DNA of 40,743 bases from positions 1 to 40,743 of the forward strand of contig JAZKZZ010000024.1 in the NCBI GenBank assembly GCA_045612885.1. The letters run 5' to 3'. Position 1 is the first letter of the stretch, and every line of letters starts with the position of its first letter. Below are positions 1-13,600 of the stretch, one piece after another. Under the pieces are notes generated by a model that did not search any database, had not been told where the DNA came from, and was given only the letters and a program-made list of their open reading frames with translations. This stretch comes from RGIG6178 sp045612885. Its GTDB lineage: Bacteria > Bacillota_I > Bacilli_A > RFN20 > DUOF01. The translations under genes and the position numbers were made by a program.

Positions 1-17
1 AATAAATCTTTATATAA

Positions 18-503
18 TCATAATAATTTATTTATATAATCAATAATAAAATTCAATATTTCACTATCCAGAGCATTAAACATCTTATCTTCATAAACAA
101 TAAAGTGATACTTATCTTTTATACATGTAACATAATAATACTTATCCAAATAATTTGATTTTGTAACTACTTTTTTATTAAATGAATTCATCTTTTTGTT
201 ATTGATAAAGTCATATATCTTATCTACATCTTTGCCATATTCAATTATTACTTTGTTTTTTTCTACTATTGCACTACTTTTATAATATTTTAAATAATAT
301 AATTGTAATAATTTATATATTTCTTCTTCATTTGCATCAATTGCATTGCTCTTTTTTAAAAGAACCTTATTATCATCTATAAAAAACTCAATGTTATCTC
401 CTTGTTCCATATTTAACATTTCTCTTACTGATTTTGGAATCACTATTCTTCCAAGTTCATCTAATTTTCTTATACTTCCTATTTCTTTGATAATAATCAC
501 CAT
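18..503 (-). CDS. spoVT: SpoVT/AbrB-family transcriptional regulator
   Basis: Likely DNA-binding regulator of 161 aa. The N-terminus carries a swapped-hairpin AbrB DNA-binding domain (KLDELGRIVIPKSVREML followed by a GDNIEFF strand and VLLKK), closely matching the start of Bacillus SpoVT (178 aa), a late forespore regulator. The C-terminal ~110 residues are lysine- and tyrosine-rich and correspond in place to the SpoVT GAF-like sensor, but I cannot see strong GAF motifs. The position directly after mfd matches the Bacillus order pth-(fin)-mfd-spoVT, which favours SpoVT over a generic AbrB. The frame is open further upstream to 650, but that would run into mfd and add an atypical N-terminus, so I chose the ATG at 503-501. 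There is no good Shine-Dalgarno sequence before it. Whether it acts in sporulation here is unknown. Confidence 0.8.
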   Translation of the reverse strand: MVIIIKEIGSIRKLDELGRIVIPKSVREMLNMEQGDNIEFFIDDNKVLLKKSNAIDANEEEIYKLLQLYYLKYYKSSAIVEKNKVIIEYGKDVDKIYDFINNKKMNSFNKKVVTKSNYLDKYYYVTCIKDKYHFIVYEDKMFNALDSEILNFIIDYINKLL

Positions 504-559
504 TATTAGTATTACTTTAATATTAAAAATCATTACAAAAAACGAAATTGAACACAAAT

Positions 560-602
560 AAAAAAAGTAGTTTTTTACATCTGCATCATTGTAAATACTA
601 CT
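560..602 (-). terminator. Rho-independent terminator after mfd
   Basis: On the minus strand, just after the mfd stop, AGTAGTATTTACA pairs imperfectly with TGTAAAAAACTACT across a short loop, followed by a run of T. It separates mfd from the spoVT-like gene, so the latter probably has its own promoter. Confidence 0.75.
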
Positions 603-610
603 TAATTCAT

Positions 611-3600
611 TTATATAGTTTCTAATATCTCTTTTATATAATAAACCCAATTTGTATTAAGTTTTCTAATTCTAATTTTAATATTATCTTTATTAAAACT
701 TAAATTAATATTCTTATAATCCAATAAATTAGCTTTTTCGAATAAAACTACCCCTATACCATCTTTGTTTGATAATTCTTTGGATAAATAAATATCAATA
801 TAATCTTTACCATCTTTAATATCTCTTACTTTATCTTCACTAGCTAAAATATCAATTCTTTTTTTCTCTATAAGCATACTTACATTACTAGGCATTTTTC
901 CATAAATATCATTAACGCTATTCTCATATTCTTCAAGTTCTAACAAACTCTTAACTTTTTCTAATTTTTTATATAGATCAATCTTATTTCCATCATGCTC
1001 TGCATAAGTTAGAGGTATATAACCATTAACTTGAATATTATTGTTTTTAATATCCTCTTGTCTACTTATTCCTTTCTTTTCTTCAATAGCTTCTTTTAAC
1101 AAATCTAAATATAAATCTATTCCTACATTTTCTATAAATCCAGATTGGTTTTCTCCTAGAATATCTCCTGCTCCACGAATAGTTAAATCTCTTAGAGCAA
1201 TTTTATATCCACTTCCAAGCTCAGTGAATTCTTTTATAGCTTTTAATCTATTATAAGCAACTTCACTCATTTTTTTTCTTGGGTTATATAACAAGTATGC
1301 ATAGGCGATACGATCACTTCTACCAACTCTACCCTTTATTTGATAAAGTTGTGATAACCCAAACTTATCCGCATCCTCTATAATCATTGTATTGGCATTG
1401 GGAATATCTATTCCTGTTTCAATAATTGTAGTAGACACTAATACATTTATTTTATTATTATAAAAATCATAAGTAGTCTCTTCAATGCTTTCTTTTAACA
1501 TTTTACCATGAATAATACCTACTTTTGCTCCTTTAATCTCATGTTCTATATTAAAAGCAATACTTGATAAATCACTAGTATTATTTCTTAAATAAAACAC
1601 TTGTCCTCCTCTACCAATCTCTCTTTCAATAACCTCTTTTATAAGACGAGGATTTTTTTCTACAACATAAGTTTGAATTGGCATCCTCTTTAATGGAGGA
1701 GTTGTTATTTGTGCTAAACTTCTTATTCCAATAAGCGATAATTGCATAGTTCTAGGTATAGGGGTAGCACTAAGAGTTAAAACGTCTATAGAATTCTTTA
1801 ATTCTTTTATTTTTTCTTTATGTTCTACTCCAAATCTTTGCTCTTCATCTACAATTAATAAACCCAAATCATTAAAAATGACATCATTTGATAACATTCT
1901 ATGAGTTCCTATTAATAAATCTATCTTACCTAATTTTAAATCTTTTAATATTTTTTCTACTTCTTTATTAGTTTTAAATCTATTTAAAACCTCTATTCTT
2001 ATATTGAAATTCTTAAATCTATTAACAGCATTCTGATAATGTTGCATAGATAAAAGCGTTGTAGGGCATAAAAAAGCTACTTGCTTATTATCTTTAATTG
2101 CTTTAAATGCTCCTGTAAAAGCCACTTCAGTCTTGCCAAATCCAACATCCCCACACAATAAAAGATCCATAGGGATTTTACTTTCCATCTCTTTTTTCAT
2201 TACGCTAATAGCGTTTCTTTGATCTTTTGTTAAAACGTAAGGAAAATCATTTTCAAACATCATTTGTAATTCATCATCTTTAGAAAAAGCATATCCAATT
2301 TTCTTGGTTCTCTCTTCATACATAACAATTAATTTACCTGCGATATCTTCCACTTTTTCCTTTATTCTTTGCTTAGTCTTATTCCAATCATTACTACCTA
2401 ATTTACTTAAAGTAGGTGCCTTTCCTTCACTTAAAGAGTATTTTCTAACAAGAGAAAATTGTTCTAAAGGAACAAATAAAGATTCATTGTTTTTATACTC
2501 TAATTTCAAATAATCCTTATTCATATTATTAACTTTTACAGTTTCTAATCCCACGTACCTACCTATACCATAAGTTTCATGTACTAGATAATCTCCTACT
2601 TTTAAATCTTCATAATCACTTATAACAGTAGCACTTTTATATCTTGTAAAATATCTACCTGAAGTAAGTTTATTTAAAAACAATTCTCTTTCAGATAAAA
2701 ACACTTTTTTCATACTTTGGATTTCAAATCCTTCTACTAATTTGTTATTAACTAATGTAAAAGAATCTTTATCAATATTGTATTCATCACACCACATATA
2801 TAAATTATCAATTTGATGTTTATTCTCTAAATAAATATAAATATCATATTTAGAATCTATATAATTTTTTATTAATCTAGAAGCAATTTTACTAGAACCA
2901 TAACACGAAATAACTCCAGAAATATCAAAATTATTATCATTTCCCTTACTTATATCATTTAGATATATTTTCTTATTCACACATTTTAAAACCATATCTA
3001 GATCTTGATATAAACTCAAAGATAGTAATGTTTTTCCTGATTTGAATAGTTCTTCCTTATATTCATACGTATCTTTTAATAACAATTCATAATTATCTTT
3101 AATTGAATCACAATTAACTAATATACATACTTCACTATTAAAATAATGATTTAAATTATTATATTCACTAAGCAGTGAATAGTATTTATATAAATATCCT
3201 TCTTTATAATTATTTTCTATCTTATAAATATCCATAGATAGAGAATCTTTTAGCATATTTAAACTTCCAATATCTAATTTATCTTGATCTTTATATAATT
3301 GTCCTTCAAGAATAGTTTTAACTTTACTAATATCATTTAAAATAAATTCGCTAGCTGGTATAAGATAAACATGATCTATTATCTCTATTGTTTTTTGTGT
3401 TTCTACATCAAAAAATCTTATGCTTTCTATTTCATCGTCAAAAAATTCTATTCTTATAGGATTATCATAGTTAATACTATAAACGTCTATTATCTCTCCA
3501 CGTTTAGAAAATTCTAATGTAGTACTAACTTTATTAGCAACTTTATATCCATTAGAAATAAGATAATTAACCAACTCTTCTTTGTTATACGTTTTTCCTA

Positions 3601-4018
3601 TTAAAATCTTTTTAATATTGTTTTTAAAATTTTCTACAGTAGGTAAATATCGTAAATATGCACTAGTATGAGTGATAACAATTCTAGGTTTATCCTCTTT
3701 TATCATTTTATAAAGAGAATATATTCTGTTAGCAGCCATCTCTAATGACTCTGCGTATGCTTCAATTTGAATAGTCTCATCACTAAAAAAAGTTAATAAG
3801 TTATCGTCATCTAGTAAATTAGATAAATATTCATAAAACAATGATGCATGATGTAGACTGTTTGTCACAATTAGCATCTTCTTAGGATTTATAAGGTATG
3901 AAGATGCTATTAATAATGCTTGTCCCATTAAATTAGAACTAGAAAAAGTTCCCTCTTTAAGGGAAAATTTCTTCACTATTTCATCATTTATAAACAAATC
4001 TACTATTTCTTTTTTCAT
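611..4018 (-). CDS. mfd: Transcription-repair coupling factor Mfd
   Basis: Superfamily 2 DNA translocase (1135 aa, the usual Mfd length) that removes RNA polymerase stalled at lesions and recruits the UvrABC machinery. The N-terminal third is the divergent UvrB-like region. A CarD-like RNA-polymerase-interacting domain follows near residue 500 (LKVGDYLVHETYGIGRYVGL). The RecG-like motor comes next: Walker A GDVGFGKTEVA near residue 620, the DEEQRFGVEHKEK box, SATPIPRTMQLSL, and motif VI GRVGRSDRIAYAYLLY. The C-terminal TRCF domain is present. The ATG at 4018 lies two bases after the pth stop, so it is probably translated from the same mRNA. In spore-forming Bacilli the small gene fin usually sits between pth and mfd; it is absent here. 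Confidence 0.97.
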   Translation of the reverse strand: MKKEIVDLFINDEIVKKFSLKEGTFSSSNLMGQALLIASSYLINPKKMLIVTNSLHHASLFYEYLSNLLDDDNLLTFFSDETIQIEAYAESLEMAANRIYSLYKMIKEDKPRIVITHTSAYLRYLPTVENFKNNIKKILIGKTYNKEELVNYLISNGYKVANKVSTTLEFSKRGEIIDVYSINYDNPIRIEFFDDEIESIRFFDVETQKTIEIIDHVYLIPASEFILNDISKVKTILEGQLYKDQDKLDIGSLNMLKDSLSMDIYKIENNYKEGYLYKYYSLLSEYNNLNHYFNSEVCILVNCDSIKDNYELLLKDTYEYKEELFKSGKTLLSLSLYQDLDMVLKCVNKKIYLNDISKGNDNNFDISGVISCYGSSKIASRLIKNYIDSKYDIYIYLENKHQIDNLYMWCDEYNIDKDSFTLVNNKLVEGFEIQSMKKVFLSERELFLNKLTSGRYFTRYKSATVISDYEDLKVGDYLVHETYGIGRYVGLETVKVNNMNKDYLKLEYKNNESLFVPLEQFSLVRKYSLSEGKAPTLSKLGSNDWNKTKQRIKEKVEDIAGKLIVMYEERTKKIGYAFSKDDELQMMFENDFPYVLTKDQRNAISVMKKEMESKIPMDLLLCGDVGFGKTEVAFTGAFKAIKDNKQVAFLCPTTLLSMQHYQNAVNRFKNFNIRIEVLNRFKTNKEVEKILKDLKLGKIDLLIGTHRMLSNDVIFNDLGLLIVDEEQRFGVEHKEKIKELKNSIDVLTLSATPIPRTMQLSLIGIRSLAQITTPPLKRMPIQTYVVEKNPRLIKEVIEREIGRGGQVFYLRNNTSDLSSIAFNIEHEIKGAKVGIIHGKMLKESIEETTYDFYNNKINVLVSTTIIETGIDIPNANTMIIEDADKFGLSQLYQIKGRVGRSDRIAYAYLLYNPRKKMSEVAYNRLKAIKEFTELGSGYKIALRDLTIRGAGDILGENQSGFIENVGIDLYLDLLKEAIEEKKGISRQEDIKNNNIQVNGYIPLTYAEHDGNKIDLYKKLEKVKSLLELEEYENSVNDIYGKMPSNVSMLIEKKRIDILASEDKVRDIKDGKDYIDIYLSKELSNKDGIGVVLFEKANLLDYKNINLSFNKDNIKIRIRKLNTNWVYYIKEILETI

Positions 4019-4020
4019 AT

Positions 4021-4581
4021 TTAATTATACTTACTTTCTATAACATGAAAATCTATATCATTGATAAAATCCTCAATAACTTTATTAACCACTTCAAATT
4101 TTTCTTCTAATTTAACCATATCTTCATTAGAAAACTTCCCTAAAACATAATCCACTACAGGAATATTGCTATCTTTTCCTATACCTATTCGAATTCTTCT
4201 GAAATTTTCATCACCTAATCTAGCGATAATACTCTTAATTCCATTATGTCCACCGCTACTACCTTTAGATCTAATTCTAATTTTAGACACTTCCAAATCT
4301 AAATCATCATAAATTACTAATACGTCTTTAATATCTATTTTAAAATATCTAACAAAATCAATTATTGAATCTCCACTTAAATTCATATACGTTTGAGGCT
4401 CTAACAGTATAGCTTTATTTCCTTTTTTAGAAACATATTCTATATACTTTCCATTAAATTTCTTTTTATCCAAAGAAAGACCTTCTTTAGATAAAAAGGA
4501 ATTAAGAAAAATGAAACCTACATTGTGTCTTGTTTTCTTATACTCCATTCCTGGATTTCCCAAACCTACAATCAGTTTCAT
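4021..4581 (-). CDS. pth: Peptidyl-tRNA hydrolase
   Basis: Hydrolyses peptidyl-tRNA released from stalled ribosomes, recycling tRNA in the cytoplasm. At 186 aa it has the typical bacterial Pth length. The N-terminus shows the family signature GLGNPGMEYKKTRHNVGF, with catalytic His19. The mid-protein box VIYDDLDLEVSKIRIRSKGS and the substrate-channel motif GSSGGHNGIKSI, followed by FRRIRIGIG, are intact. The start is well supported by AAGGAGG at 4592-4598, ten bases upstream. It lies 20 bases after the stop of the giant surface-protein gene with no terminator between them and is followed almost immediately by mfd, suggesting giant-pth-mfd can be one transcript. The pth-mfd linkage is the ancestral Bacilli arrangement; the giant gene is the newcomer. 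Confidence 0.97.
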   Translation of the reverse strand: MKLIVGLGNPGMEYKKTRHNVGFIFLNSFLSKEGLSLDKKKFNGKYIEYVSKKGNKAILLEPQTYMNLSGDSIIDFVRYFKIDIKDVLVIYDDLDLEVSKIRIRSKGSSGGHNGIKSIIARLGDENFRRIRIGIGKDSNIPVVDYVLGKFSNEDMVKLEEKFEVVNKVIEDFINDIDFHVIESKYN

Positions 4582-4601
4582 TTTTCTTTAACCTCCTTTT
4601 A

Positions 4602-7600
4602 TTAGATTACTCTAACTTTTTTCTTTATAAATACTCTATATGCTGGCCACAATAATCCTAACATAGAAACTATTATCATAGTCCAACCAATTGGATCTTC
4701 TTTAAATGCATTAGTTCCTACAGTATATCCTAATTTGCCATTAGCAATATCTTTACTAACTACAAACACAACTACTGTACCACCAACATTTCTAACTTCT
4801 TGAATAGCTTTCGGACTTATAAATCCATATTCAACAAAGTTATATTCATGCTTATTAAACAATTCTGCAATTCTATCATCTTTTATTAGATAGTTGCTAT
4901 TTTCAGAATCCAATGTTGTATAACCTAGTAAGCCTTTTCCAATACATTCACTACTTGTCACATCTGAAGGAAGAGCAAAGATTACTACATCATCTTTAGA
5001 ATATTTAAATCCGTCTTCTCCACCAATGTATAGATTGTCAATATCATGGTATGCTTGGAACTTAACTTCTATTTCTAGACCATTAATACATACCTTACTA
5101 GTATTATTAATTGTAAACACTATTGTTTTTCTATTTCCTGCAGCATCGGTTAATACAATCATATGCTCGCCAATCTCTGTCACTTTATCTCCAACATACA
5201 TTTTTCTTTCTTCATCATATTTTGAATGGTATATCTTTCCATCTAAAGTTATACTTACAAGCGGAGCATATAAGTCATCTTTGTTTTGTTCTATCTTATA
5301 ATCATCATCCCACAATAAGTAAGCTTCCTCACCTACTCTATAACCAGGCTTATCCATATCTGTTAACTTATCATCAATAGCAAGCGAAGCTTTTGGAGTT
5401 TGCTTATAAATATAGAATGTCATACCTCTACCAGTATTTCCAATACCATCTACAGGAGTTAATACATACTTACCTTCACATGACAATATAGAACCACTAG
5501 ATTGACAACCTGAAGGAGGTAGGAATTTTCCTGTTTTTGGATCTTTTGTTAATAATGGTGTGTACTCTATTGTAAAAGTAGAATTTTGTTGAGAAATTAC
5601 ATCTTCTACTTTAACAGTAACATTAGTATTGGTATACATATTTCTAGCTAATGGTACACCATTACTAGAAACAATAATTATTGGAACTTGGTTATCTAAT
5701 GTGATTGCATCTATAGAGACATTACCTAAATCATCACTAGCAACTACATAGAAATAACCCGAATAATTCGAAGATACCGTAAAAGTATATTCATCTTTTT
5801 CAAATTCACCAATAACTACATCACTAGTTACTAATTCTTTCTTTGAATTATATACTAGACAATCTTCATATTCAAATGGATTAACATCACATTTATAAAC
5901 AGTCGCAGTATTAGATGTATCCTTATCATCATCTGCTCTAATTTTAATAGTGACCTCACCTTTATAAATGCTACCAACATTAACACCAGAGAATGTAATA
6001 TCTGGTCCTCTATTATCAATGATAACGCTTACTTCTGTTTTTATTTCAGATTTACCAGGAACTGAAACTACAACCTTAATCACTATTTCTTCTGCTTCTA
6101 AAATTAACTTTGAAATATCTTTTTTTAAGTTTTTAAGCCAAATTGCATCTTTACTTATAATATCATTTACATAATATGTTTCATCTTTAATATTCATATA
6201 TGCTGAACTAGCGTCAATATCATTGAAGTATATGTTATATATATACTCTGTAGGATTACAATCTTTAGGAATATATGTACTTCCAACATGATCTAAACAT
6301 TTTAATATAGTTTGATATGAAATTCGTGTTCCATTTTCATATTGATCACCAATATTACTTGGATTGTCTCCAACCTCAAATAAACCAACTTTAGGAGTTT
6401 CAATTGTAATATAAATTCGATAAATTTTTTCAGCATTCTCGTTATTTAAAGCATCGGTAAATATAAATTCAAAGACATATTCACCCTCACCAGCAGGAGT
6501 GTATGAATAACTAGAATTATATGCACCTTCATAAGTTACACCACTAGTTTCTGTATTCCATGAACCCTCTGGAGCTGATTTTAATCTTATGCTATATTTC
6601 AAATAAGTTAATGAGTGATCTTTTGTGCCACCCCAATGGATAGCAATATATTGATTCTTATATGTTACTGATCCAGTATCAATAAGTGTCTTGGTATCAT
6701 TTTCATTTAATGTACCATCAACATATAAGTTGAAGAATGTCTCTTCTCCAATATAATCACTAACAGGTACTGTTGTATCTATTTCAATAGTTTCTGATGA
6801 ATTATACATTACTCTTGATGTTATTACATCTTGATTAGCACCTACTAACTCAGTCAATCCTAATTTCACAATTGTTTCAGAGAATTTATTAACTGTATCA
6901 ACAGTGTAAATTCCATCACAACCAAGTGCACCACCACTTATTGTTACTTGATATTCGCTATCTTTAACACCTGTATTGTTTATACTAATCAAACATGTTC
7001 CTATAGTAGTATTACTATCAAAGGATTTTAATGTCAGTGTATTTAATGGAGCTTGTAAATCTAAATTGCTGTATGGTGCATATTGATTAATAACTAAATA
7101 ATACAGTTTAGTATCAACAGTTATTGAAAAACTTCCATTTGTAATAGCACCATTAATTTCTTTTTCGCTATATTCAATAGTTTTTGTTACATCTACTTCA
7201 TAAGTGAATAAATTGCTATACGGATTAAATACAATATCTTTATATCTAGTATTATTGTGATTATCTGAAACTTGTATTCTATAAACTCCAGAACAATATT
7301 CTTGAGGGCTATATGTTAGTTTCATTTCTAATGCACTGACATATGAATAATCAGCAACATCTGTGATATAGAACAAACAAGAAGCGTTTATTGAGTTTGT
7401 ATAACTTTCTGATACCCATTCTCCATTTTCGTTTTCTTCATATTTAATTACCTTAACGTCCATTTTGCTTATTTTAGATACCGTTGAAGCTGTATTAATA
7501 CCAATTAACACATCAGAAGTTGTCTCTTCATTTACCTTAGTATATGTAATATCTGGAGTATAATTGCTATGTGAGAATGCTAAGCTTATTTGATTGCCTG

Positions 7601-10600
7601 CTCTATCAATAATAGTAATATCATAGGTGCTATTAATATCTATATCTATAACACACTTATAACTTGTTCCATCTTTTGAAATAGTTAAGTATCTAGGGTT
7701 GTTTATGTTATATACAATTGTATTAATTATTAATGTTGCATATGAATAAACTTCAGTATACTTCTCACCTGATTTGATAGCGTTTATTTCAAAAATGCTA
7801 GTATTTGCACTATTTTGACTATTAAATAACTCAAGATATATTTTCTTGTTTGTTATTTTACTTAACTTAACATCAAATCCTATGTTTTGTGATGTAGTAG
7901 TTACCTTAACCGGGATGTTTTCGCCATTAGTATCTTCGCTTCTTTGACCATCGTTACTAAATGTCGAATTAGCACCTATTGTATTCATAACCGCTTTTTT
8001 ATCATCACTATACGTTTTAGTGTAATAGTTATAATAATACTTACCTGATTCAGAAGGTATATATTTTCCATCCCCTCTTTTGCTATATCTAGGTAGATAG
8101 GTAACAAACACACAAGCATCATAACTCTTAGAATTGAAAGTACATGCATTTTTTTGTTCAACTAATAAATTAGTGTTTTTAATATCAGAAATAGCAACAA
8201 ATTTTGAATCCACCCAAATATACTCTTGATAATTTTTAGTATCATCTTCTATTTCATAGTAATTTTGTCCTTGCTTATAATACTTAGTAAACTCTGATAA
8301 AGGAATATAATCACCTAACTCTACATATTCAACAGAAGTCTCATTTGTATATGCGGTTAAACCATAATATACAACATTCCTATGATATTTATACTCTTCA
8401 GTTTCTATAAATAAATGAGTAGAATTTTGAGTTATTTTTTTGTTACATCCATTGTCTAGCTCATTATTATCACCTAATTCAACACACCTTAAATTAACCA
8501 CATCAGTATTATCAACATGAAGATTAATTTGATAATTTTTAGGAACTATTCTTAAATCTATTTTTATACATTCTTCATTTTCTCTAGTTTCTACACAACT
8601 ATCTCCTTTAAATTCATACTTTTTACTAATAATGTGATTTTCTAATGTAGTAGTCACTAATAAGTACGCATATTTATACATAGAATTTTTAACATTCGGT
8701 CCTGTATATGCAATTTGTCTTATATCTTCATCGGAAAAACTACTATTAGGAGTATATGTAGTATATACCATATTATTCAAAGTACTCCTTAATCCACCTT
8801 CGTTGTTTTGACCATATAAAATAGTACTAACATCACCTGTGTAATCATGACTACTACCATCAATAGCATAGAAAGTAAATTTCTTTGCAGCAGATGATAA
8901 TTGCAATAATATTTCTTTACTATAAATTGAAATTAGATATTCTTGAGCTTCTTTTTTACTAGCAAATGCATAGAAGAAATCACTATTGAAGTTACCTTCA
9001 TATTTATCTTGTAGAACTTCAACATCACTGTTGTTAGAAACTCCTATTAAATTAGTGAAATAAATTGAATCATTACTAGTTAATACTCTTTTTGGTACAC
9101 TAAACCAATAATTTACACCTGAAGCTTTATTTTGATCTTTATTTTCTGTGTAAGGAGTGTTATCTATAACAAGAGTTTCTACTTCACTAATAAAATCAGT
9201 TCCATTGTATACACCGCTAATATTACCATATCTATCCACCATTTGTAGGATGTAACTTCCCTCTGGATAAATATAAGCATTAACAGATATCACTTGATAT
9301 ACTACGTCTTCACTAGCACAATCATTTTCACCATTCACAATCAAACAAACAGAAGTGCTATTTTGATTGTTACCTGCCATGATAATCCTATGATATGTTT
9401 CATGTAAATATAACCCATTATCAACCTGATATTCTTTGTATTCTACTTGATATATAATTCTACCCTCAGAGTCTCTATATGTAACTGTTACTATATCTCC
9501 ATTTCCATCATACTCAGGTTGATCACCAGCATATCCAATGGCATTTTTTGCTGAAACATCTTGATATTGACCATTCAAATATCTAACCAAATATACATCT
9601 TGACTAAGATCACTGTTAGTCACTTGATAATAGTTTATATCGCTATAAACAAAACTAAAGTTACCATCAGTATAATCATCTTCATATTTATTTCCATAAA
9701 TTGTATAATTAGCATCTATGTTTGTTTTATTAACAGCGAAATACACATAAGAAGTGTTATAAGTTAACGAATACACTTCTTCGCTTTGATTAACTCCAGA
9801 TTTATGAGTTATATTTACTGCTGATAAATTAACATATCCACCCATATCATAAACGAAAGCTTTGTATATACCATTAACCAACTTAGTTCCAAGAACATAT
9901 AAAGATGCAGTACTTTCTCCTTTGCTCAACTTTCCTGCAGTGTCATCGGAGAATAATATTTGATTAATATTACAACTATTATTTTCATAATTTTCAACAG
10001 GACATCTATATAAGACAATTCTAGTTTGACTACTTGTTACTCTACCGTTCTCTATATTTTTGTAATCTGTACCTTGGAAAGATACAATTTGATTTAATTT
10101 TCCATTAAATTTATGACCTGTTCCTGTAACATTTGTATATAGACTATTAGTTCCAGATTCATCATAGATATCAATACCAGGATTCTTAGTATCATTAACA
10201 AATACTTTTTTATAAATAGTACTACTAATATTTCCTACATAATCGGTAACATAATATGAAATTCTATAAACACCAATAGCGCTAGAATTAATTTCACTCA
10301 CTGGTTTCCATACATTTCCAGATTCATCATTTAAGAATGAATTAAAATAATATGATGATTGAGCATCCTCTACATAACAATATGATTCATTAGCAACTAT
10401 TTCTTTGTCTATACACTTTTTATTAACTAATGAACTAGCTTTAACAAGTAGATAATATTTTTCACCTAATTCTCTTTCTAATCCGTTATTAACAGCCTCA
10501 TATACATTCTTACCATTATTTTTTCCTTTAAGAATATAGTTATTGTAAGTTACATCAGGAGCATATTTAGCATATGAAACTGTAACTTTTAAAGTTGTTT

Positions 10601-13600
10601 GTTGATCATCTTCTGGTTTTACATGTTGAGTATATCCTCCACTAGCATAACTTGCACCATATACCTCTTTACCCATTACATATTCAATATTCTCGTTTTT
10701 ATATCCATTCTCAACAAAATCTATAATCGGAGCTAATTTATCAATAACTACTACTACTTTTCCTGAACCTTGTTCTACAACGAAATCCTTAACCTCAAAT
10801 ATAATTATTTTGTAAGTTCCATCCATTGTATTATCGAATTCAAATTCAATCATACTGTCTGCATAAGTAAATTCTTGATTTGTATAATAGTTAACTCCAT
10901 ATAATGGATCATTACATGCGCCTTGACCGTCTTCTCCATAAAGAGTATTAAGAACACCATTTATTCTGTTTCCTACAATAACCTTACAAGATTCGATTTT
11001 TGCAACATTTTCACTAAATGTCACAAAAACTTTACCATTAGCCAGATAAACTGGATAATTTCCGTCACTTCCTTGGTAAGTATAAGTAATATAATCTAAT
11101 AATTCTCTATTACCATCTACTTCTTTTTCCACCTTTTCTACTCTTGGTGGCACTAAATCTATAACTGAAATAGGTACTATCACATAATCTTCACTCTCAT
11201 TACCTACGCTATCTACAACAGTAATATAAATCCATCTAGCGAATCTTTCTCCAGTGGCCATACCAAAATTAAATATTTCGCCTCTTTGAGTACCGTCCCA
11301 TTCATAAAATTTAATAAAAACTGGGTTAGCAAATTGATAAAGAGTTGGATAATCATCTTTTCCTGCGGTATGTGTATCTCCACACATAATCGCAAATTCA
11401 TATGCTTTTTCATATCTAGTATCTAAGAAACTAAATCCATTTTCTACGTCACATATAATTTCTCTACCAGAATAATCGCCAGTAACCACTGTGATAGTTT
11501 TATCTATAAGACTATCTGAAAGTTCTCCTACAACACTAGTATTTACATTATTATTAGTAGGAGCTTCTGTTACTGTTGGTTTTTGATAGTCAACCCAGAA
11601 CAATACTTTAGCAGGATTATCTTCATTGTGATTTCCTTCTTTATCATACGCCCAGATAACAAGTGTAATATTCATATCTAAAGCATTAGTTATTAAATAA
11701 TTTTCTATATCATAGTAATCATTAACACTTATAGTAAGATTTACATCTGTAACTGGAGGACATATTGTTTGAATTGTTCCTTGACCATAATCAAAATAAT
11801 AACAATAACTAGTAACCTCACTTAAATCTTGAAGCATAAAATTAAATTTAGCATTCTTTACATATGATAAGATATAGTAGTTTCCATCTTGTTCATAGGA
11901 TAACATTATTTCTTGATTATCAATATTCATGCTTGCACCAGTTAAAACTACAGATGGTGGTGTTTTATCGATAGTAAATCTATATGTAACAGCGTTTCCA
12001 CTTGAATCGGCAAACGTTAATTCATATGTTCCAGTTTGTGAGAAGACCATTTTAAATTCATCAAGAGTAGAAAAACTTTCATTTACGTCAATATAATTTC
12101 TACACTCTGTTTCATAGTTTTCGTTATTAACTAATTGGAATACATTACATGTAGAAGTGGCAGCACCATCAAAGATCGTCATCAACATTAATTTATTTTC
12201 TTTATGATCTCCTATAACTCCTGCGCTGTACCAATCAATATCAACAGCTACATTTAAAGTAGAACCAATATTGTTACTTAATGTATAAATTCCATCTACT
12301 AAAGTGAATATGTTAGAAGGATCTTTTTGATTTGTATCAGTATCGTAAACATATACATCTAAAGTATCTTCTTCAGGAGAAATTGAATCTAGATAGAATG
12401 ATTTATTAGCAGTTACTGCTGAAGGTTGATATATACCATTTTTATCTTTTTCAAATGATTTTAAATAAATATCATAGAACACACTTTGACCATTTAAAGC
12501 AAAGAAAGGTTCTTCTGAAATTCTTAATTTATGAATACCTAGATCATTAAGTGTTGGTAAGTTAGATGCTATGTTGCTATATTCAATTGGTATAACTGTA
12601 CCACATAATGGTGTTTTTATAGGATTTATTCCCTTATAGGCATCTCCATAAATTATAACTTCTGTACACGCGGTATCATTATCTGTACTTGGTAAACCAT
12701 ATGCATTTTTGCTTTCATACACTCTAATAATAAGTACGTTAGTGTCATTACTTTTTGTTCTAGGATAAGAGAAATATACTGCTCTATCTAAGAAGTGAGT
12801 TCCTTCATAACGAGCTAAATTACTATTAGCTACAGTTTCTATCGGTAAAGGATATCTAAATTGATCTGTCAATCTCGTTACAAACAATGTTGTTAATGCA
12901 GCATCACTATTATACTCTGAATCAAACTCAAGCGCTTTGTTATGAACGATAGTGCTATCATCTAATCCTTCAATATAAGAAACATATCCTACATTTAATT
13001 CTAGTGGTTGTACATTAATTTTTGTTTCTACTGAATCTACAAACGGAGGGAAACTATTAGAAATCATAAATGTATAAACTCCATCCACAACATTAAAATG
13101 TAAAGTTTCCTCATCTACGATAACATATACTGGGTTTCTAGTTTCTTCATCAATTACAGGGAATCCTGTCTTTTCATCTATTACTATTTGAGTTTTTGGA
13201 ATTATAACACCCGCTGTTTCTATGTTATTAAGCGTTGTTCTAACAAAATCTAATTTAATACGTCTTAACTCTTGTATTTCAGGATTAGCATAGGCTAATT
13301 CCTCTTTTTCATAGTCTATTGTATATTTAGTTTCTCCTAATTTGAATGAATCATCAGCCAAAATCGGATAACGTGATGGCATAACTTCAACAAATGTAGC
13401 ATCATCATAAGTTTTAATTGTATATAGTTTTCCTGTAGATTCAAACTTGAACACATCATTCGCTAATGTAATAGAATCTCCATCATTTAAAAATTCTCCG
13501 GTTTCCATATCTATAGATAATTTTTGAATTGAACCAGTTATGGAATTATATGAATAAAAAGTTCCTTTATAATCAAATATATTATCAGAGTTTAGTTGAT

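Noticed and set aside
504..650. N-terminal extension of the spoVT-like frame to 650 (210 aa)
   Set aside because: It overlaps mfd and the mfd terminator and adds a hydrophobic stretch absent from SpoVT/AbrB proteins; it is chance open frame.
9561..9767. Plus-strand open frames inside the giant gene (also 5026-5380, 5968-6174, 13596-13802)
   Set aside because: Low-complexity antisense shadows without ribosome-binding sites or recognisable domains.
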